This document shows positions 30,187 through 41,928 of a stretch of DNA of 64,000 bases, one piece after another (position 1 is the first letter of the stretch; the number at the start of each line of letters is the position of its first letter). A program made the position numbers and the translations under genes. The stretch is from Acrasis kona (taxonomy: Eukaryota > Heterolobosea > Eutetramitea > Acrasida > Acrasidae), in contig JAOPGA020000904.1 in NCBI GenBank assembly GCA_026419775.2, forward strand, positions 1-64,000, read 5' to 3'. A model generated the notes under the pieces. It searched no databases, was not told where the DNA came from, and was given only the letters and a program-made list of their open reading frames with translations.

Positions 30187-30558
30187 TCACCCATTTCGTT
30201 TCGAACGCCGTGATTTTTTCTTTTCTTTTCTTTCCTCTTCTTTTTCAAGCTCTTCAAGAGCCATTTTATCGAAAAAAGCGTCTGTCTTCTCTAACCAAAT
30301 CTCTATTTTGGCCTTTAGAGTGTCTTCTTCTGAATCATACTCTAATGAAGTGTGTATTTTCTCAATTGTTACCAACCCCTGGTCGCTAAGCATGCTCGCT
30401 ACGCATACGATAGTGTTTATTGAAGTACCAGATCCTGTTAGTTCCACAACCTGCTGGGTCTTTAAAAACTGCTTTGAGTGTGCAATGTAAAATGAAACCC
30501 CCTTTGTTGGGTCGGCAGGTGATGAGTAAGTGCTTTCTGTTGGTGATACACAGTCCAT
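30187..30558 (-). CDS. Alba-domain DNA/RNA-binding-like protein
   Basis: 123 residues from the ATG at 30558. The core, IAHSKQFLKTQQVVELTGSGTSINTIVCVASML, matches the Alba fold pattern of helix, strand and glycine turn before a hydrophobic helix, and a later strand reads LKAKIEIWLEK. The tail is a Lys/Arg-rich region (EERKEKKKSRRSKR) suited to nucleic-acid binding. Alba proteins bind RNA or chromatin in protists. A 28-nt candidate intron after the stop region could extend the C-terminus, but it would overlap the aminopeptidase gene on the other strand, so I prefer the stop at 30187. Confidence 0.65.
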   Translation of the reverse strand: MDCVSPTESTYSSPADPTKGVSFYIAHSKQFLKTQQVVELTGSGTSINTIVCVASMLSDQGLVTIEKIHTSLEYDSEEDTLKAKIEIWLEKTDAFFDKMALEELEKEEERKEKKKSRRSKRNG

Positions 30559-30898
30559 CACTTTTAGCAAGATCTGTCGACTGGGAGATTGTTGGGGTTT
30601 GTAATGATTCGCTTTACCGACCGTTGGCCGAAAAACTGGGAGGGATTTTACTCAAAAACAATCATGCGGAGGAGGAATCTACTTATCCCAACAACTATTT
30701 TAACATTTTGATTCTACACCATCAGAACTCCTTCATCCGCTTCCTTTCCACGGTTAAGTGAGACACACTATTGTGTTTCATGCTTTCCGAACTATTTGAA
30801 AACTGCCATTGACAGCAAAACCAAGAGGATTGCTACTTCTTGGTGAAGGAGTGTTTTGGAGTATGGTAAACAATAATCAATAAAAATAATGCAATAAT
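30559..30898. other. Spacer, no gene seen
   Basis: About 340 bases between two minus-strand genes. No convincing frame or RNA. AATAAAAATAATGC just before 30898 may be part of the WD40 3' end. Confidence 0.45.
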
Positions 30899-31927
30899 TT
30901 ATTCCCAAATTCTTATTGTTTTATCAGCACCTGCTCTTGCAATCCTTCCATCTTTTAATTGAATAACAGAGTTCATAGAGCATTGAACATATTTTACGTC
31001 CTTGTCTTTCAATGCTATTACTAATCTACCTGATCTTGGATCATATATTTTAACACCTGCACCAAAAGTAGAACACACAACCCTTCCATCACTTAGCTCC
31101 GAAAGTGCTGTAACAGCATTACCAAAGCCACCCTTCCAACCACCTACGCAGGCGCCAGTGTTAGCGTCCCAAATTCTAATGCTATTGTCCCAGCTACTGC
31201 TTGCCAACCTTCCATCGGAGAGTATGGTGAGCGCTGAAGTATTTAAATAATGACCAGTAAGAGTGTTGACACAAGAATGATCTTTTATGTTCCATAGTTT
31301 TATTGTGCGGTCAACACTACCGCTTGCTATTCTCTCATCCTTGAGTTGTACCATACACAAGATGTTATGCTTGTGCCCAACTAGAGTACCGATACATTGA
31401 CTTTTCTCAATGTTCCAAATTTTGATTGTTCTATCAAAACTTCCAGTTGCAATATTGCCGTCTTTTAAAAGTATAATATTTTGTACAATGCCCTCATGAC
31501 CAGTAAGGGTATCTATGCAGAGGCCAGAAGTGACATTCCACAATTTTATGGTCAAATCCGCTCCGCTTGTTGCTATTATACCCTTAGTGGACGTCTCCAC
31601 AACGCATTTGACTTCAGCAGTGTGGCCAGTAAGAACCAAAAGACATTTGCCGCTTGTAACCCTCCAGAGTCTTATTGTGGTGTCGTCGCTAACACTTACG
31701 AGTCTGCCGTCATGCATTTGCACAATGTCGTTGACAGCTTCAGTATGACCGGTTAAGATTGCAGAGGTCAAACATTTGTTAGTGAACTTGCCAGTGTATT
31801 TTCTAACAGCCATCGCTTCTCTCAATAAATTAAATAGCACAACAGACGTAGTATCATCTTTTTCGTGTATAACATTCCATGATGTGACTTGAATGTCTGT
31901 GAAGAACGTTTCCGGAATCCCAAACAT
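30899..31927 (-). CDS. WD40-repeat protein
   Basis: Single-exon protein of 342 residues with about seven WD40 repeats after a short N-terminal helix. Units end in IRLW, IKLW, IKIW, IKLW, IRIW, VKIY and IRIW, and most contain the GH dipeptide (LTGHTEAV, LTGHTAEV, LTGHEGIV, LVGHKHNI, LTGHYLNT). This predicts one closed seven-bladed propeller and little else. The sixth unit is degenerate (WKGGFGNAV, KIYD). WD40 proteins act as scaffolds; the partner is unknown, and no F-box or other effector domain is present. Confidence 0.88.
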   Translation of the reverse strand: MFGIPETFFTDIQVTSWNVIHEKDDTTSVVLFNLLREAMAVRKYTGKFTNKCLTSAILTGHTEAVNDIVQMHDGRLVSVSDDTTIRLWRVTSGKCLLVLTGHTAEVKCVVETSTKGIIATSGADLTIKLWNVTSGLCIDTLTGHEGIVQNIILLKDGNIATGSFDRTIKIWNIEKSQCIGTLVGHKHNILCMVQLKDERIASGSVDRTIKLWNIKDHSCVNTLTGHYLNTSALTILSDGRLASSSWDNSIRIWDANTGACVGGWKGGFGNAVTALSELSDGRVVCSTFGAGVKIYDPRSGRLVIALKDKDVKYVQCSMNSVIQLKDGRIARAGADKTIRIWE

Positions 31928-32048
31928 TTTTTGTAAGAGTCAAACGCAGTTTAGTTGAAACACAAAACAAGAGTAACTACGATATTGCAAATTGAATTCA
32001 AAAAGACTGGGAATAAGCTGATATGATCTATTCAGAATAATTACAATA

Positions 32049-33794
32049 ATGAATGATGAAGTTGACTTCCAGTCTTATGTGGAGGATTTGTGTCACCGCC
32101 TTAGCCTAGAAAAAGATGAACCTACCTTAGCAAATACCTCAAATGCCCTAAAATCATTTAAAATAAACAAAAAGCAAGCAGACAGCGTTAAACAAATAAA
32201 ATCAATAATCCAATCCAACATAAAACAAAAATCGTTTGAACAGCTAAATAGTCTCTTCCAAATACACAAACCTAATTTCGTCGCAATTCCACCCACCAAT
32301 CATAACCAAACATTTTTCGAAGAACCCTACGAACCCAAAGTCAAACAAGACTTGTTCAATAAAGTTACATTCTACTTTGTATCTGGTGGTGGGCTAACCA
32401 CCTCACGCATTAAAATTCTTAAGGAAAAGGCCCACGCAAGAGGAGGAACAACATTAGACATTTTCAACGAAAATAAAGTTACTCACATCATCTCCCTATT
32501 GCCCCACGAACAATTAACCAAACATTTCCATTCAAACATTCCAAAACACATTCATCTCCAGTCCCCTGAATGGATATCAAAATCACTTTGTGACAATACT
32601 TTATGCAGCACAAATTCATTTCAAATACATCCCATCATTCCAGTTAACGACTCCCCCATAGAAACTAAAAGTTCAGATGAAGAAGAGGACGAAGAGGAAC
32701 TTCATTCCAAAACTCCAACAACATCATCATTCAAACCATTCGCTCACATTCGTGCACCAAACAAAAAATACTTTGTGTGTAGTCAATCATCAACATCAGA
32801 TAATCTCAACAAGGACATCACCGACGAATTAGAACGACTAGAAAAAATATACGTTCAAACAGGGGATCACTGGAGGTCAATGGCCTATCGCAAAGCCATC
32901 GCTGCCATCAAGAGACATCCCATCAAAATCACCACACCACAACAAGTCAAGGACATTAAAGGAGTAGGTCACAAAACTGCGGAGAAAATCGGAGAATTAT
33001 TGTCCAATGGAAATATTTCGAGATTACAAAACTTACAAAACAACGAAAACATACAAACCATTCAATCCTTTTGTCAAATATGGGGTGTAGGCATAGAAAC
33101 CGCGAAGTTATGGTATTCTCAAGGAATGAGATCCATCTCAGATGTGTCACAATCTGCAAAATTGAACAAACAACAAAAAATAGGATTAAGGTACTTGGAA
33201 GAGTTTAAAATGCGTATACCCAGATTGGAAGTGGAGGAAATTAGTAATGTTGTAAAGAGCGCTGCGTTGGAGGTGAGGTCAACCCTGGAAGTTATTACTT
33301 GTGGTTCTTATCGCAGGGGCAAACAAGATAGCGGAGATGTTGACATTTTGATTGCTGATTTGAAAATGAACAAATCTCATTTGGGATTGTTAAATAAAAT
33401 TTTGGAGAAAATTAAAAAATTAAATATAGATTTCCTGACCGATGATTTGTCTGTGTCGACTAGGAAAGATGATGACCATTGTGAAACTTATATGGGTGTT
33501 TGTAAATTAAATCACGAAAATAGTCTTCATCGAAGATTAGACATAAAAGTTTATGACAGAAGGGTTTTCCCTTTTGCTATTTTGTATTTTACTGGTTCTG
33601 ATCATTTTAATCGATCCATGAGATTGTTTGCTCATAAAATGGGTTTGAGCTTGAGTGATAGGTCGCTTACAAAAGTGTTGCGGGTTAAAAATCAAAAAGT
33701 AAGTGAGGGAGAGTCTATCGAATGCCATTCCGAACAGGACATTTTTAATGCACTGGGATTGGATTATAAGGAGCCTCATGAGAGAAATGTGTAG
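32049..33794 (+). CDS. DNA polymerase family X (pol lambda-like)
   Basis: Single-exon protein of 581 residues. An N-terminal BRCT domain lies at about residues 100-195 (FYFVSGGGLTTSR, ending PEWISKSL). A Ser/acidic linker follows. The 8-kDa lyase-type domain begins near 255 with helix-hairpin-helix text VKDIKGVGHKTAEKIGELL. The polymerase core has GSYRRGKQDSGDVDILI, giving two catalytic aspartates, and LDIKVYD with the third; FAILYFTGSDHFNRSMR is the steric-gate region. BRCT plus full polymerase matches pol lambda/mu, which fill gaps in base excision repair and non-homologous end joining. The nuclease-like lysine of the lyase domain was not verified by alignment. Confidence 0.92.
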   Translation: MNDEVDFQSYVEDLCHRLSLEKDEPTLANTSNALKSFKINKKQADSVKQIKSIIQSNIKQKSFEQLNSLFQIHKPNFVAIPPTNHNQTFFEEPYEPKVKQDLFNKVTFYFVSGGGLTTSRIKILKEKAHARGGTTLDIFNENKVTHIISLLPHEQLTKHFHSNIPKHIHLQSPEWISKSLCDNTLCSTNSFQIHPIIPVNDSPIETKSSDEEEDEEELHSKTPTTSSFKPFAHIRAPNKKYFVCSQSSTSDNLNKDITDELERLEKIYVQTGDHWRSMAYRKAIAAIKRHPIKITTPQQVKDIKGVGHKTAEKIGELLSNGNISRLQNLQNNENIQTIQSFCQIWGVGIETAKLWYSQGMRSISDVSQSAKLNKQQKIGLRYLEEFKMRIPRLEVEEISNVVKSAALEVRSTLEVITCGSYRRGKQDSGDVDILIADLKMNKSHLGLLNKILEKIKKLNIDFLTDDLSVSTRKDDDHCETYMGVCKLNHENSLHRRLDIKVYDRRVFPFAILYFTGSDHFNRSMRLFAHKMGLSLSDRSLTKVLRVKNQKVSEGESIECHSEQDIFNALGLDYKEPHERNV

Positions 33795-33807
33795 TGCTCA
33801 ATAAAAT

Positions 33808-33972
33808 ATGCGAACGTGTCGCTCGATTGGTTTGTTGATGGCGCTCAAATCAGAAGAATTTCCCGGAGCATGTTGTAAATATTGTCAATACTCTCCCATT
33901 TATAACGATACTCAGGAAATTACTCATAAGGTATATTTCCTGGTACTAGGGCCAAAATGTCAGCCTGAATAA
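33808..33972 (+). CDS. Possible small Cys-rich protein
   Basis: A 54-codon frame opens with ATG at 33808 (second in-frame ATG at 33838) and contains CCKYC and a closing PKCQPE. It begins just after the polymerase stop. No family recognised and no intron needed. It could be a true short gene or a chance frame in the spacer. Confidence 0.25.
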   Translation: MRTCRSIGLLMALKSEEFPGACCKYCQYSPIYNDTQEITHKVYFLVLGPKCQPE

Positions 33973-34161
33973 TTTTGAATTATAATTTAAGGTGAACAAG
34001 AATAAAAAAGTTGTGAATAAAAAAGACAGTTGACGAGAACTTTTTTGTACACTTAATACATATTTAGTTATTTTACAACCCTGATAAATAAATAGGTAAA
34101 TAAAAATTAACCTCTTTGGTGAGAGAACGTTTATAATAAACATAGACAAGTTTCATTGCAC

Positions 34162-35439
34162 ATGATTGAAGACCGGTGGGAACTGCCGTTTGAGTATGTA
34201 GCACATAGAACTCTTGGGAATGGCACCTATGGTGTGGTAAAGGCTGGAGAGCACACCATCACTAAAGAACTGGTAGCCATAAAGAAGAACAAGTTCGTGT
34301 TTCCATCAAGTGGTGCACTATACAATCACGATACGGTTCAAAATTTCAACGGAGTTAATAGCAGATTGAGGCAGATGAGGATGATTAGAGAGTTGAAGAT
34401 ACTTTCACACTTGAGCAAAGTACCCCATCCTCACATATGCAACATACTTGACGTAGTTGTACCAAAGTCATTCGATTCCTTTCAAGATGTCTACGTTGTG
34501 CAGGAATTGATGGAATCCAACTTATATGACGTGATGCACAGCGGCACAATACTAAGCCAGGAGCATATAAAGTTTTTCATGTACCAATTGTTCTTGGGCA
34601 TGTCCTATTTACACTCTGCAGGAATCGTTCACCGAGACTTGAAACCAGAGAACATTCTTGTAAACTCGGACTGTGACCTGAAGATTTGTGACTTGGGTCT
34701 TAGCAGGGGTCTAAACTTTAAAGAGCACGGAGACGGCACCGCCAACATGAGCACGTGCTACATTCAAAGTAGATGGTACAGAGCTCCTGAACTCCTCCTT
34801 GAAAGCAAGCGTGTTACGAAGAAAATAGACGTGTGGAGTGCAGGTTGCATCATGGCCGAGATGTTAGGAAATGGAAGAGTCATGTTCGCCGGAAGAGGTC
34901 CTATCGACCAATTACAATCAATCATATCGAAAATCGGAACGCCTAAAAAATATCCAAGATTCATATCAGCAAACGCAGCATCCGTGTTGAAACAAATAGT
35001 CAAAAAGAACCCAACGGACTTGTCCGAAACATTTCCCGACGCAGAACCGTTGGCAGTTGATTTATTGAAGCTACTACTCAAGTTCGATCCCGACAGCAGA
35101 ATCGACGTTTACGACGCTCTACTTCACCCATACTTTTCGGATTTGTACGATGAATCGCATTTGATGCCACATACTGATTGTTTCGACTTTTCGTACGAAG
35201 CAGAGCTGTGGAACCATGTTGTTCGCAGCGAAGACGAAATGGCTCTACAGGACGACATGTTCTTGAAAAAGGCGTGCTACCGCACATTGTTGAATTTTGA
35301 AGATTCAATCTTGGACTGCAACGACCAAGAAGGATGGGAGGAACAAATTCCGACCGTCATCAGCAGAAGAAAAACGGAGGGAATGATTACCGACTGTTTA
35401 ATCACACAGAATAGAAGATCAAGTATAAGTTACACATAG
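34162..35439 (+). CDS. MAP kinase-like CMGC kinase with TCY activation loop
   Basis: Single-exon kinase of 425 residues; the ATG at 34162 is used because the upstream in-frame codon is TTG. The glycine loop is LGNGTYGVV and the catalytic lysine is in LVAIKK. A 25-residue insertion lies between beta-3 and helix C. The catalytic loop is VHRDLKPEN, the metal-binding motif is DLG rather than DFG, and the activation segment reads STCYIQSRWYRAPE. A T-x-Y with Cys in the middle plus RWYRAPE is MAPK-like. A 90-residue C-terminal tail includes RRKTEG and RRSSIS. This should be a lineage-specific MAP kinase; its activating MAPKK is unknown. Confidence 0.88.
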   Translation: MIEDRWELPFEYVAHRTLGNGTYGVVKAGEHTITKELVAIKKNKFVFPSSGALYNHDTVQNFNGVNSRLRQMRMIRELKILSHLSKVPHPHICNILDVVVPKSFDSFQDVYVVQELMESNLYDVMHSGTILSQEHIKFFMYQLFLGMSYLHSAGIVHRDLKPENILVNSDCDLKICDLGLSRGLNFKEHGDGTANMSTCYIQSRWYRAPELLLESKRVTKKIDVWSAGCIMAEMLGNGRVMFAGRGPIDQLQSIISKIGTPKKYPRFISANAASVLKQIVKKNPTDLSETFPDAEPLAVDLLKLLLKFDPDSRIDVYDALLHPYFSDLYDESHLMPHTDCFDFSYEAELWNHVVRSEDEMALQDDMFLKKACYRTLLNFEDSILDCNDQEGWEEQIPTVISRRKTEGMITDCLITQNRRSSISYT

Positions 35440-35523
35440 CAATGTGTTATCAAATGAATGTAAATAAAGAACAAACCCAACACAATTCTTAAAATACAAG
35501 CTTTACAATTTTATTTTTTACAT

Positions 35524-38500
35524 TTAAAAATAATCCTTCATCAACAACTCTATATCTTCCTTCTTGATGGGCTTATGAACATAAATATTCATACCCGCCT
35601 CAATGCCAGCATTCTTATATTCTTGTCTCACGTTTCCGCTCAACCCAACAATGATTACCGGTTCGTAACCATTCTGCTTTTCAATCTCTCTAATTTTTCT
35701 AGTGCACTCAAAACCATCCATACGAGGCATGCTCACGTCCATAAACACCAACTTAAAATCAAAACAATCTCCTTCCAAAACCTCCAACGCCTCCACACCA
35801 TCGCCAGCTGCTTTACATTCACACCCCATATTTTGTAACAAACGAACCAATACTTTTTGATTAATTTTATTATCTTCCACCACCAACACTTTTGATTTTT
35901 TTACAGAAGAATAAACAACATCAGAAGAAGGATGCGCATCACCAACAGCAGGCGACACTTTTTTATTTTTAGCAGGACTATCCGGAGCAACAATTTGAAC
36001 CTCCTCCTGATGATACCCATTACTATTTCTCCTTGCCAAATTAAAATGTTGAGATTGCAAATCGGATGCAATTTCACAAACGATGGTGAAATGGAATTTT
36101 GTAAATTTCCATTTCCTGCTCTCCACCCAAATTCTTCCGCCCATCAATTCCACCAAATGTTTACTGATGAATAATCCCAACCCACTGCCTCCATACTCAC
36201 TATAAGGCCTCTGAGCGACCTGTTCGAATCGATTGAACAAATGTTGCATTTCTAATTCGGTCATTCCACATCCAGTATCCTCCACCGTATATATGACCTG
36301 ACAAGTATGAGCATTCATCATTTTGTGTTGACAAGAAACTTTGATATAACCTTGTTTTGTGAATTTGATGGCGTTGGAAATTAAATTAATCAAAATTTGA
36401 CTGATTCGATTTTGATCGCCGATCAATACCAAATAATCCATATTTTGAATGTCGCGCACCAGATTCAAGTGACGCTTGCTCATTTCCGGATGAAACATTT
36501 TGGTCACTCCATCGGCCACCTTCACGGGCGAAAACAATTCCTTTTGAATTTTGGCCTGATTGAATTCTAATTTACTCAACGTCAACACGTCATCGGTAAT
36601 CGTTTTTTGATACTTTGCACATATTTGTATGCTCTCCGTATAATCGTCCAAAACCATCACCTTGTGATTTAATTCACAATGATTCAAATTCTTCAAAATC
36701 AAAGACAAATCATCCAGCGTGTTCTTCATCATGTCACAACTGCCCACGATTCCTTGGATCGGATTTCTAATTTCGTGACAAATTCGATCTATAAATTCCT
36801 CTTGTTTCTTTCGATACATTTCTGCTTCTTTGGCCCTACTTTCTTGAGTTTCTGCCAATGCCTCCATCGCCTTGATTTGTTTGGTATAATTCCTGCTGTT
36901 CTCGAAGGAAATGGCCATTTGGGTGGTCAAAATGTTCAACACGTTGATTCTCTCCGAAGTGAAACATTCGGTGACGAGATCATTTTCGCAATATAGAATG
37001 GCCTTGAGACTATTGCTTTGTAAGATGGGCATGCACAGTACTGATTTTGTTTGATTGGACATGACGTAGGGATTACTTTTTATGAAACCGAATTCTTGAT
37101 CGCTGGATGCATCCGCCAACACCATTATTTGTTTGGTTCTAGAAACGTACTCGATGATTGCCGTACATCCGTGCGACCAATTCGATAATTCGATACAGGA
37201 ACGAACGTTATCGTGATTGTGGTATTCTCCATTGTATTGTCCCTCCACGATTCCATCCACGATGATTGCTGCAGAAGTTGCCCCTGCCGTCTCGACGATG
37301 ATTTTTAAAATGTTGATGAGCAATTCGTCCATGTCGATGGTGCTGGATATGGTTTGACTCGCTTTGAATATGCTTTCGATATCGAACATGGCTGCATTGG
37401 TCGCCAACGTATTTGCTTGTGCGCTTCTTGGTTGCGAAGTTACTGCTGGACTGTTGCTCGATGCGCTCTGTCTGCTCGACGACGAATGTAAAATCAAATT
37501 GCTGGACGAAGATTGAACTTCCAATTGCGAACTGCTCGAGCTGTTGTGACCGTTCGACACGTTGCTCGTGTACTTGCGATCCGATAACAAATTTGGAAAT
37601 TCGTCATGTAATTGATCTAATTTGTTGATGGCGCCCCATTTTTGATAGCCCTCGAATGCTTCGTTGAGGTAATCGCTCATGAATCGAATTTTATTTGCTC
37701 TCTGCATGCATCGAGATGCCAATTCGCACGCCAACGATGCCTCGTGTGGAAACGAATGAAGAGCAGCTGCTTCGATGCTCTTATCGTAATATTCGATGGC
37801 CGTCCAAAAATCAGATTGTACGCTGGCCATTTCTGCTTTCAACAAGTATAATTTGTTTATGAAATTAGGTTGGTAATGAGAATTCCACATTTCGAATCTA
37901 GAAATGTTTCTTTTCAAACGTGATTCCAAATCATGACCGATCGACGATGTTGATTTTAATTTCAAAATGAACAAACTAGAATAAAACGTATAAATGATTT
38001 CCAAATAAATTCCTCTGCCCGATTGAATCAATCGATCCGTGTGATTCAAAATCTTTTCCAAATCATTTTCGTCGTTCGACAAATTCAAATCTCTTCTCAT
38101 GATGAATTCGATCATCATGTGATTCGAAATGTAATGACAACTCATGGCATCCGATACATCGCTACATTTCATTTTCGCAACCAAATCATCGCTCAAGCAC
38201 AATTCTCCCAAAAACATTTCGATCAATTTCGTAATTTGTATGGCTGGTTCGTTTTTGGTGGCATATGAATAATCATAACACTTTCTAACTTCGGTAATGC
38301 TTTCTTGTACGGTATGAGCGGCGCTATATAAAAAACTAGGACAGTATGCTGCAAAACTAACTCCTGCAAAAAAGAATTCTCCGCATGAAACGGCCATTCG
38401 GTGCACTTGTCTGCTCAAGTTTTCTAATTCGTGCACGCTGTGGAAATAATGTCGACCCATGATGTTAAAGACTTGATTGTTGCGAACGATAATGTTGGTT

Positions 38501-41500
38501 CGATCGGGATAGTATTCTCTTAGAATGTAATGGCTCAAATCGCTTAGTTCTTTTCCTTGTTTGATCAAATCTTGACTGTACAAATGAGATGCGTATAGAT
38601 TTAAACTCGTGCAGAAATCAGGAGTGATGGTCGTCTCGAGAGCGTTGCTGACGTGATAAGCGGAGATTAGAGGGAATAAATTAGGGTACATCATGTAACA
38701 TGTAATTTCGATCAAGTAAAACATGGTCGAGTAGATTGATTCTTGATTGGTCGGAATTCGAGTCAAATCCTTCAGATCGTAATCTCCATTTTCATTTTTT
38801 AATTTTGAAATGCGTCGAGTGATGATTTGAAATTGTTGTTGGTAGATGCGATCGATACTTTCTTGATCCAATGGAACGAACGCATCGACGCATTCGAGGC
38901 CCTTGATGATGGTCGATAATTGATCGGGTCTTAACGACAAATTGGAACAATTAATTTGCAAAATGTAACATTCTGCCAAATCAAACTTGTTGTTGGCATG
39001 GTCCATCATGATTTGCATGGCCTGATCGAATTTTTCGAAATTCGATAATTGTAAGTAATTCGTAGCGATCGATTTGTAACATGTCATGCTCGTTGGATAA
39101 TCTCCATTCCACATGGAATCAACATCGGGCGGATATAATCGTTGTAAGCACCACAAGGCGCTCGTTGCATATTTGAGAGCTGCGCTGTATGCAATTGCTT
39201 TGTGTGCCTTGTCGCTGACTTGTAAATTGATTTTACATAATTGATCGAAAGTGATTCCTCCGGGATCCTTGTGCGATCCGATCAAATCTCTGCTCTTGTT
39301 TAGATGATCGGTGACCTCGAATAATATGGGCGAATCGATTTGGTGACTGTAATATAAACTTTTTCCAATGTTGAAATGCATCAACATGCTCTCACTAACA
39401 GTCATTTTGGAATAAACTGCTTCTTGAACGCGATCGTGTGAAAAGTGAAATTGATCTTCGGTGACGGTTGCTAATCCTGCGCTTAGTACATTTTCGAGAC
39501 GATTGATTAATTCTTGTTTGGTCATGTTTGATGCTGTTTCGAAATCATTTAACGAAACGTGACTTCCGAAGCAACTTGCTAATTTTAAAAGTTCGATGGA
39601 TTCTGATGATGTGATGGCGTCGATGAAGCGAACCATGAATTCGATCACATTGTCCGTCGCGTGTTCCTTTGTGATTTCTTGAAGGTTCCATTCCCACTTG
39701 TAACCGTCTTTGCTGATGGAAAGTAATTTCTTGTCGTAGAGCATCCTTAAAAAGTATTTGACGAAGAATGGATTTCCTTCCGTTCGTTTGTGAACGACTT
39801 CTGCTAAGGTGTACAAGCTGGAGTCAACTTGACTTTTTTTGGTTGAATATCGAAGCAAGTCGACGATCCATTCGTGAGCTGATTGTAACGAAAGTGGAGA
39901 TAAATGTATTTCTTGAACTGGTATTTTGTTGTCCTTGACGATTTCTGTGATGGCTTGTCGGAAGGGATGCGTGCATGTGACTTCGTTGCTGCGGTAAGCA
40001 CAAATAATTAACATGTGTTCGATGCTCTTCGTGTCCTCTGTTAAGCTCTTGATCAAATTAATGCTATCAGGATCTGTTCAATGGTTAGACAATGTGAAAG
40101 TATGTACTTACCGGCCCATTGTAAATCATCCAAAAATAGAACGAGAGGATGTTGCTTTTGTGCGAAACAAGATACGAAGGAACGGAATACGGATCTAAAG
40201 TGGTTGCCAATTTCATCTGAGGGCGTGTCGACTTGTGGTTGGTCTCCGATCAGTATTCTCAACTCTGGAATGACTTGAACGATGAGTTGACCATTCTTTC
40301 CTAAAGCATTTTCAATGTTTTTGCGCCACATTTCTATGCGACTTCCACCTTCTGATAATATTTGTCTGATCAACATTTGAAAGGCATACTTCAGCGCTCC
40401 AAAGGCTACATTTCGTTCCATGCGGTCGAATTTTCCTACAAGAGTTAGTTGTCATGAATCGAAGTGAAGCTTACCAGAAATAAAGTATCCTTTTTTAATA
40501 CATATTGGTTTCTGAACTTCTGATATAAGAGAGCTCTTACCTTTTATATTGATTAGATTTTTTAATGTAAAAAAAACTTACCGACACCACTATATCCACT
40601 TACAAGTAACATCTCTCCTTTTCCTTTCGTGGTAACGCGATCGAACGTCTGTATTAGTTTGGATATTTCGTCCTCGCGACCATATAATTTATCAGAAAAG
40701 TGAAAATGCTCCGAAAAGTCATAACGAGCAATTTCAAAAGGAGCAATGTCATCATTATCCTTATTTTCGTTTAGTCTAGCTGCACACAATTCGAGATCAT
40801 AAAGAAGTCCACGACAAGATTTATATCGGTCCTGTGCATCCTTTCGCATCAATTTAGAAATAATGTCACAAAGAACTTTTGGGACTCTAGAGGGAAGAGG
40901 TGGTGGATCGATCGCAATGTGACAGTATATTAGTTCTACGAGATCGTCTGTCTTGTATGGTGGCTCTCCACATAATAAGTGATACATTGTGGCACCTAGA
41001 GAATAAAAATCAGTCCTAGCGTCTGTTGTTCTGTTAAGCCTCCCTGTTTGTTCTAAACATGATCAGTAAAACGCGAACAGCAATTGACAGTACCTGGTGA
41101 CATGTAAGCAGCAGTACCACAAAGCCGGTTCAAGTGCGCTTTTTCTACACAAAGACGTGATGAGCAACCAAAATCAACTAAAGGGTAAAAATGTCCTTGA
41201 AAGTTTTTAAACTAACCAATCTTCACTACTCCGTCCTTGCATACAATGTTTGTTGGCTTTATGTCACCTAGTCATCATGTGAGAGAATGTTATTGGTCGT
41301 TGACGTACGGTGCATGACGCCCTCGGCATGTATATCCCTAAGCCCTTTTACGCACTGTATAAACATATCGACCACTTGACGAACGGAGAATCCCTCGGCC
41401 GGTAACATTTGGTATAAATTAATACCCCCATCCTCCATAACAATACTAATATTACGAACTACTCGTTCACGTCCCTTCCCCCAATATGCTTCCGAAACTC

Positions 41501-41732
41501 CAAGGTACTTTATAACATGTTCCGAGTCAGCTGGTATTGAAGAACCTACAGTGTGCTCGTTCAAAAGCCTCGAAAGTTGTTTTGGTGATGCGACCGGGTT
41601 TGGATGAGTTTTCACAACAACAAATTGTCCGTTCCCTTCGCATCTGTATATAATACTATTTGTGGTTGGTCCGTGAATGACTTCAATGACCCGATAGCCA
41701 GCGACATGAGAGGGCTGGTCAAATACCTCCAT
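35524..41732 (-). CDS. Protein kinase/AAA-ATPase/GAF/histidine kinase/response-regulator hybrid
   Basis: Seven exons (41309-41732, 41217-41267, 41094-41177, 40582-41052, 40475-40540, 40112-40435, 35524-40073) with six introns of 38-41 nt give 1,989 residues. A Ser/Thr-kinase-like domain comes first: Lys41 in VVVKTH, HRDIKPTN at 141-148 and VDFG with Asp160, restored only by splicing. A predicted ATPase follows with P-loop GYSGVGKSSL near 338-347 and Walker [11 protein letters not shown] long helical TPR-like middle leads to a GAF domain (about 1370-1500). The histidine kinase has H1573 in [10 protein letters not shown], an N-box [15 protein letters not shown] and GSGLGLF. A C-terminal receiver has Asp1919 in MDVSMP. 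This is the fungal group X (Mak/Chk1-like) architecture, used in stress phosphorelays. Confidence 0.93.
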
Positions 41733-41928
41733 ACTTGCTTGAAGGAAGTTTGTTTCAGGAACAAATCAAGATAATTACTTACAACGAGCAGCGGTGGACT
41801 TTTGGCCAATTCCGGTCGATCTTCCTTCATGAAGATCTCGTCCAAAAAAAGAATCCGTCTCCGATGACTCATCATGAAATCACAACAACAAATAAACATG
41901 CACGATCAAAAGCTCTTATTTATTAAAA

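Noticed and set aside
30000-30257. Extra C-terminal exon for the Alba-like protein
   Set aside because: Would need a 28-nt intron and overlap the end of the aminopeptidase gene.
41735-41926. Upstream exon for the hybrid sensor kinase
   Set aside because: A GTAAGT donor and AAG acceptor exist, but the join puts the kinase domain out of frame.
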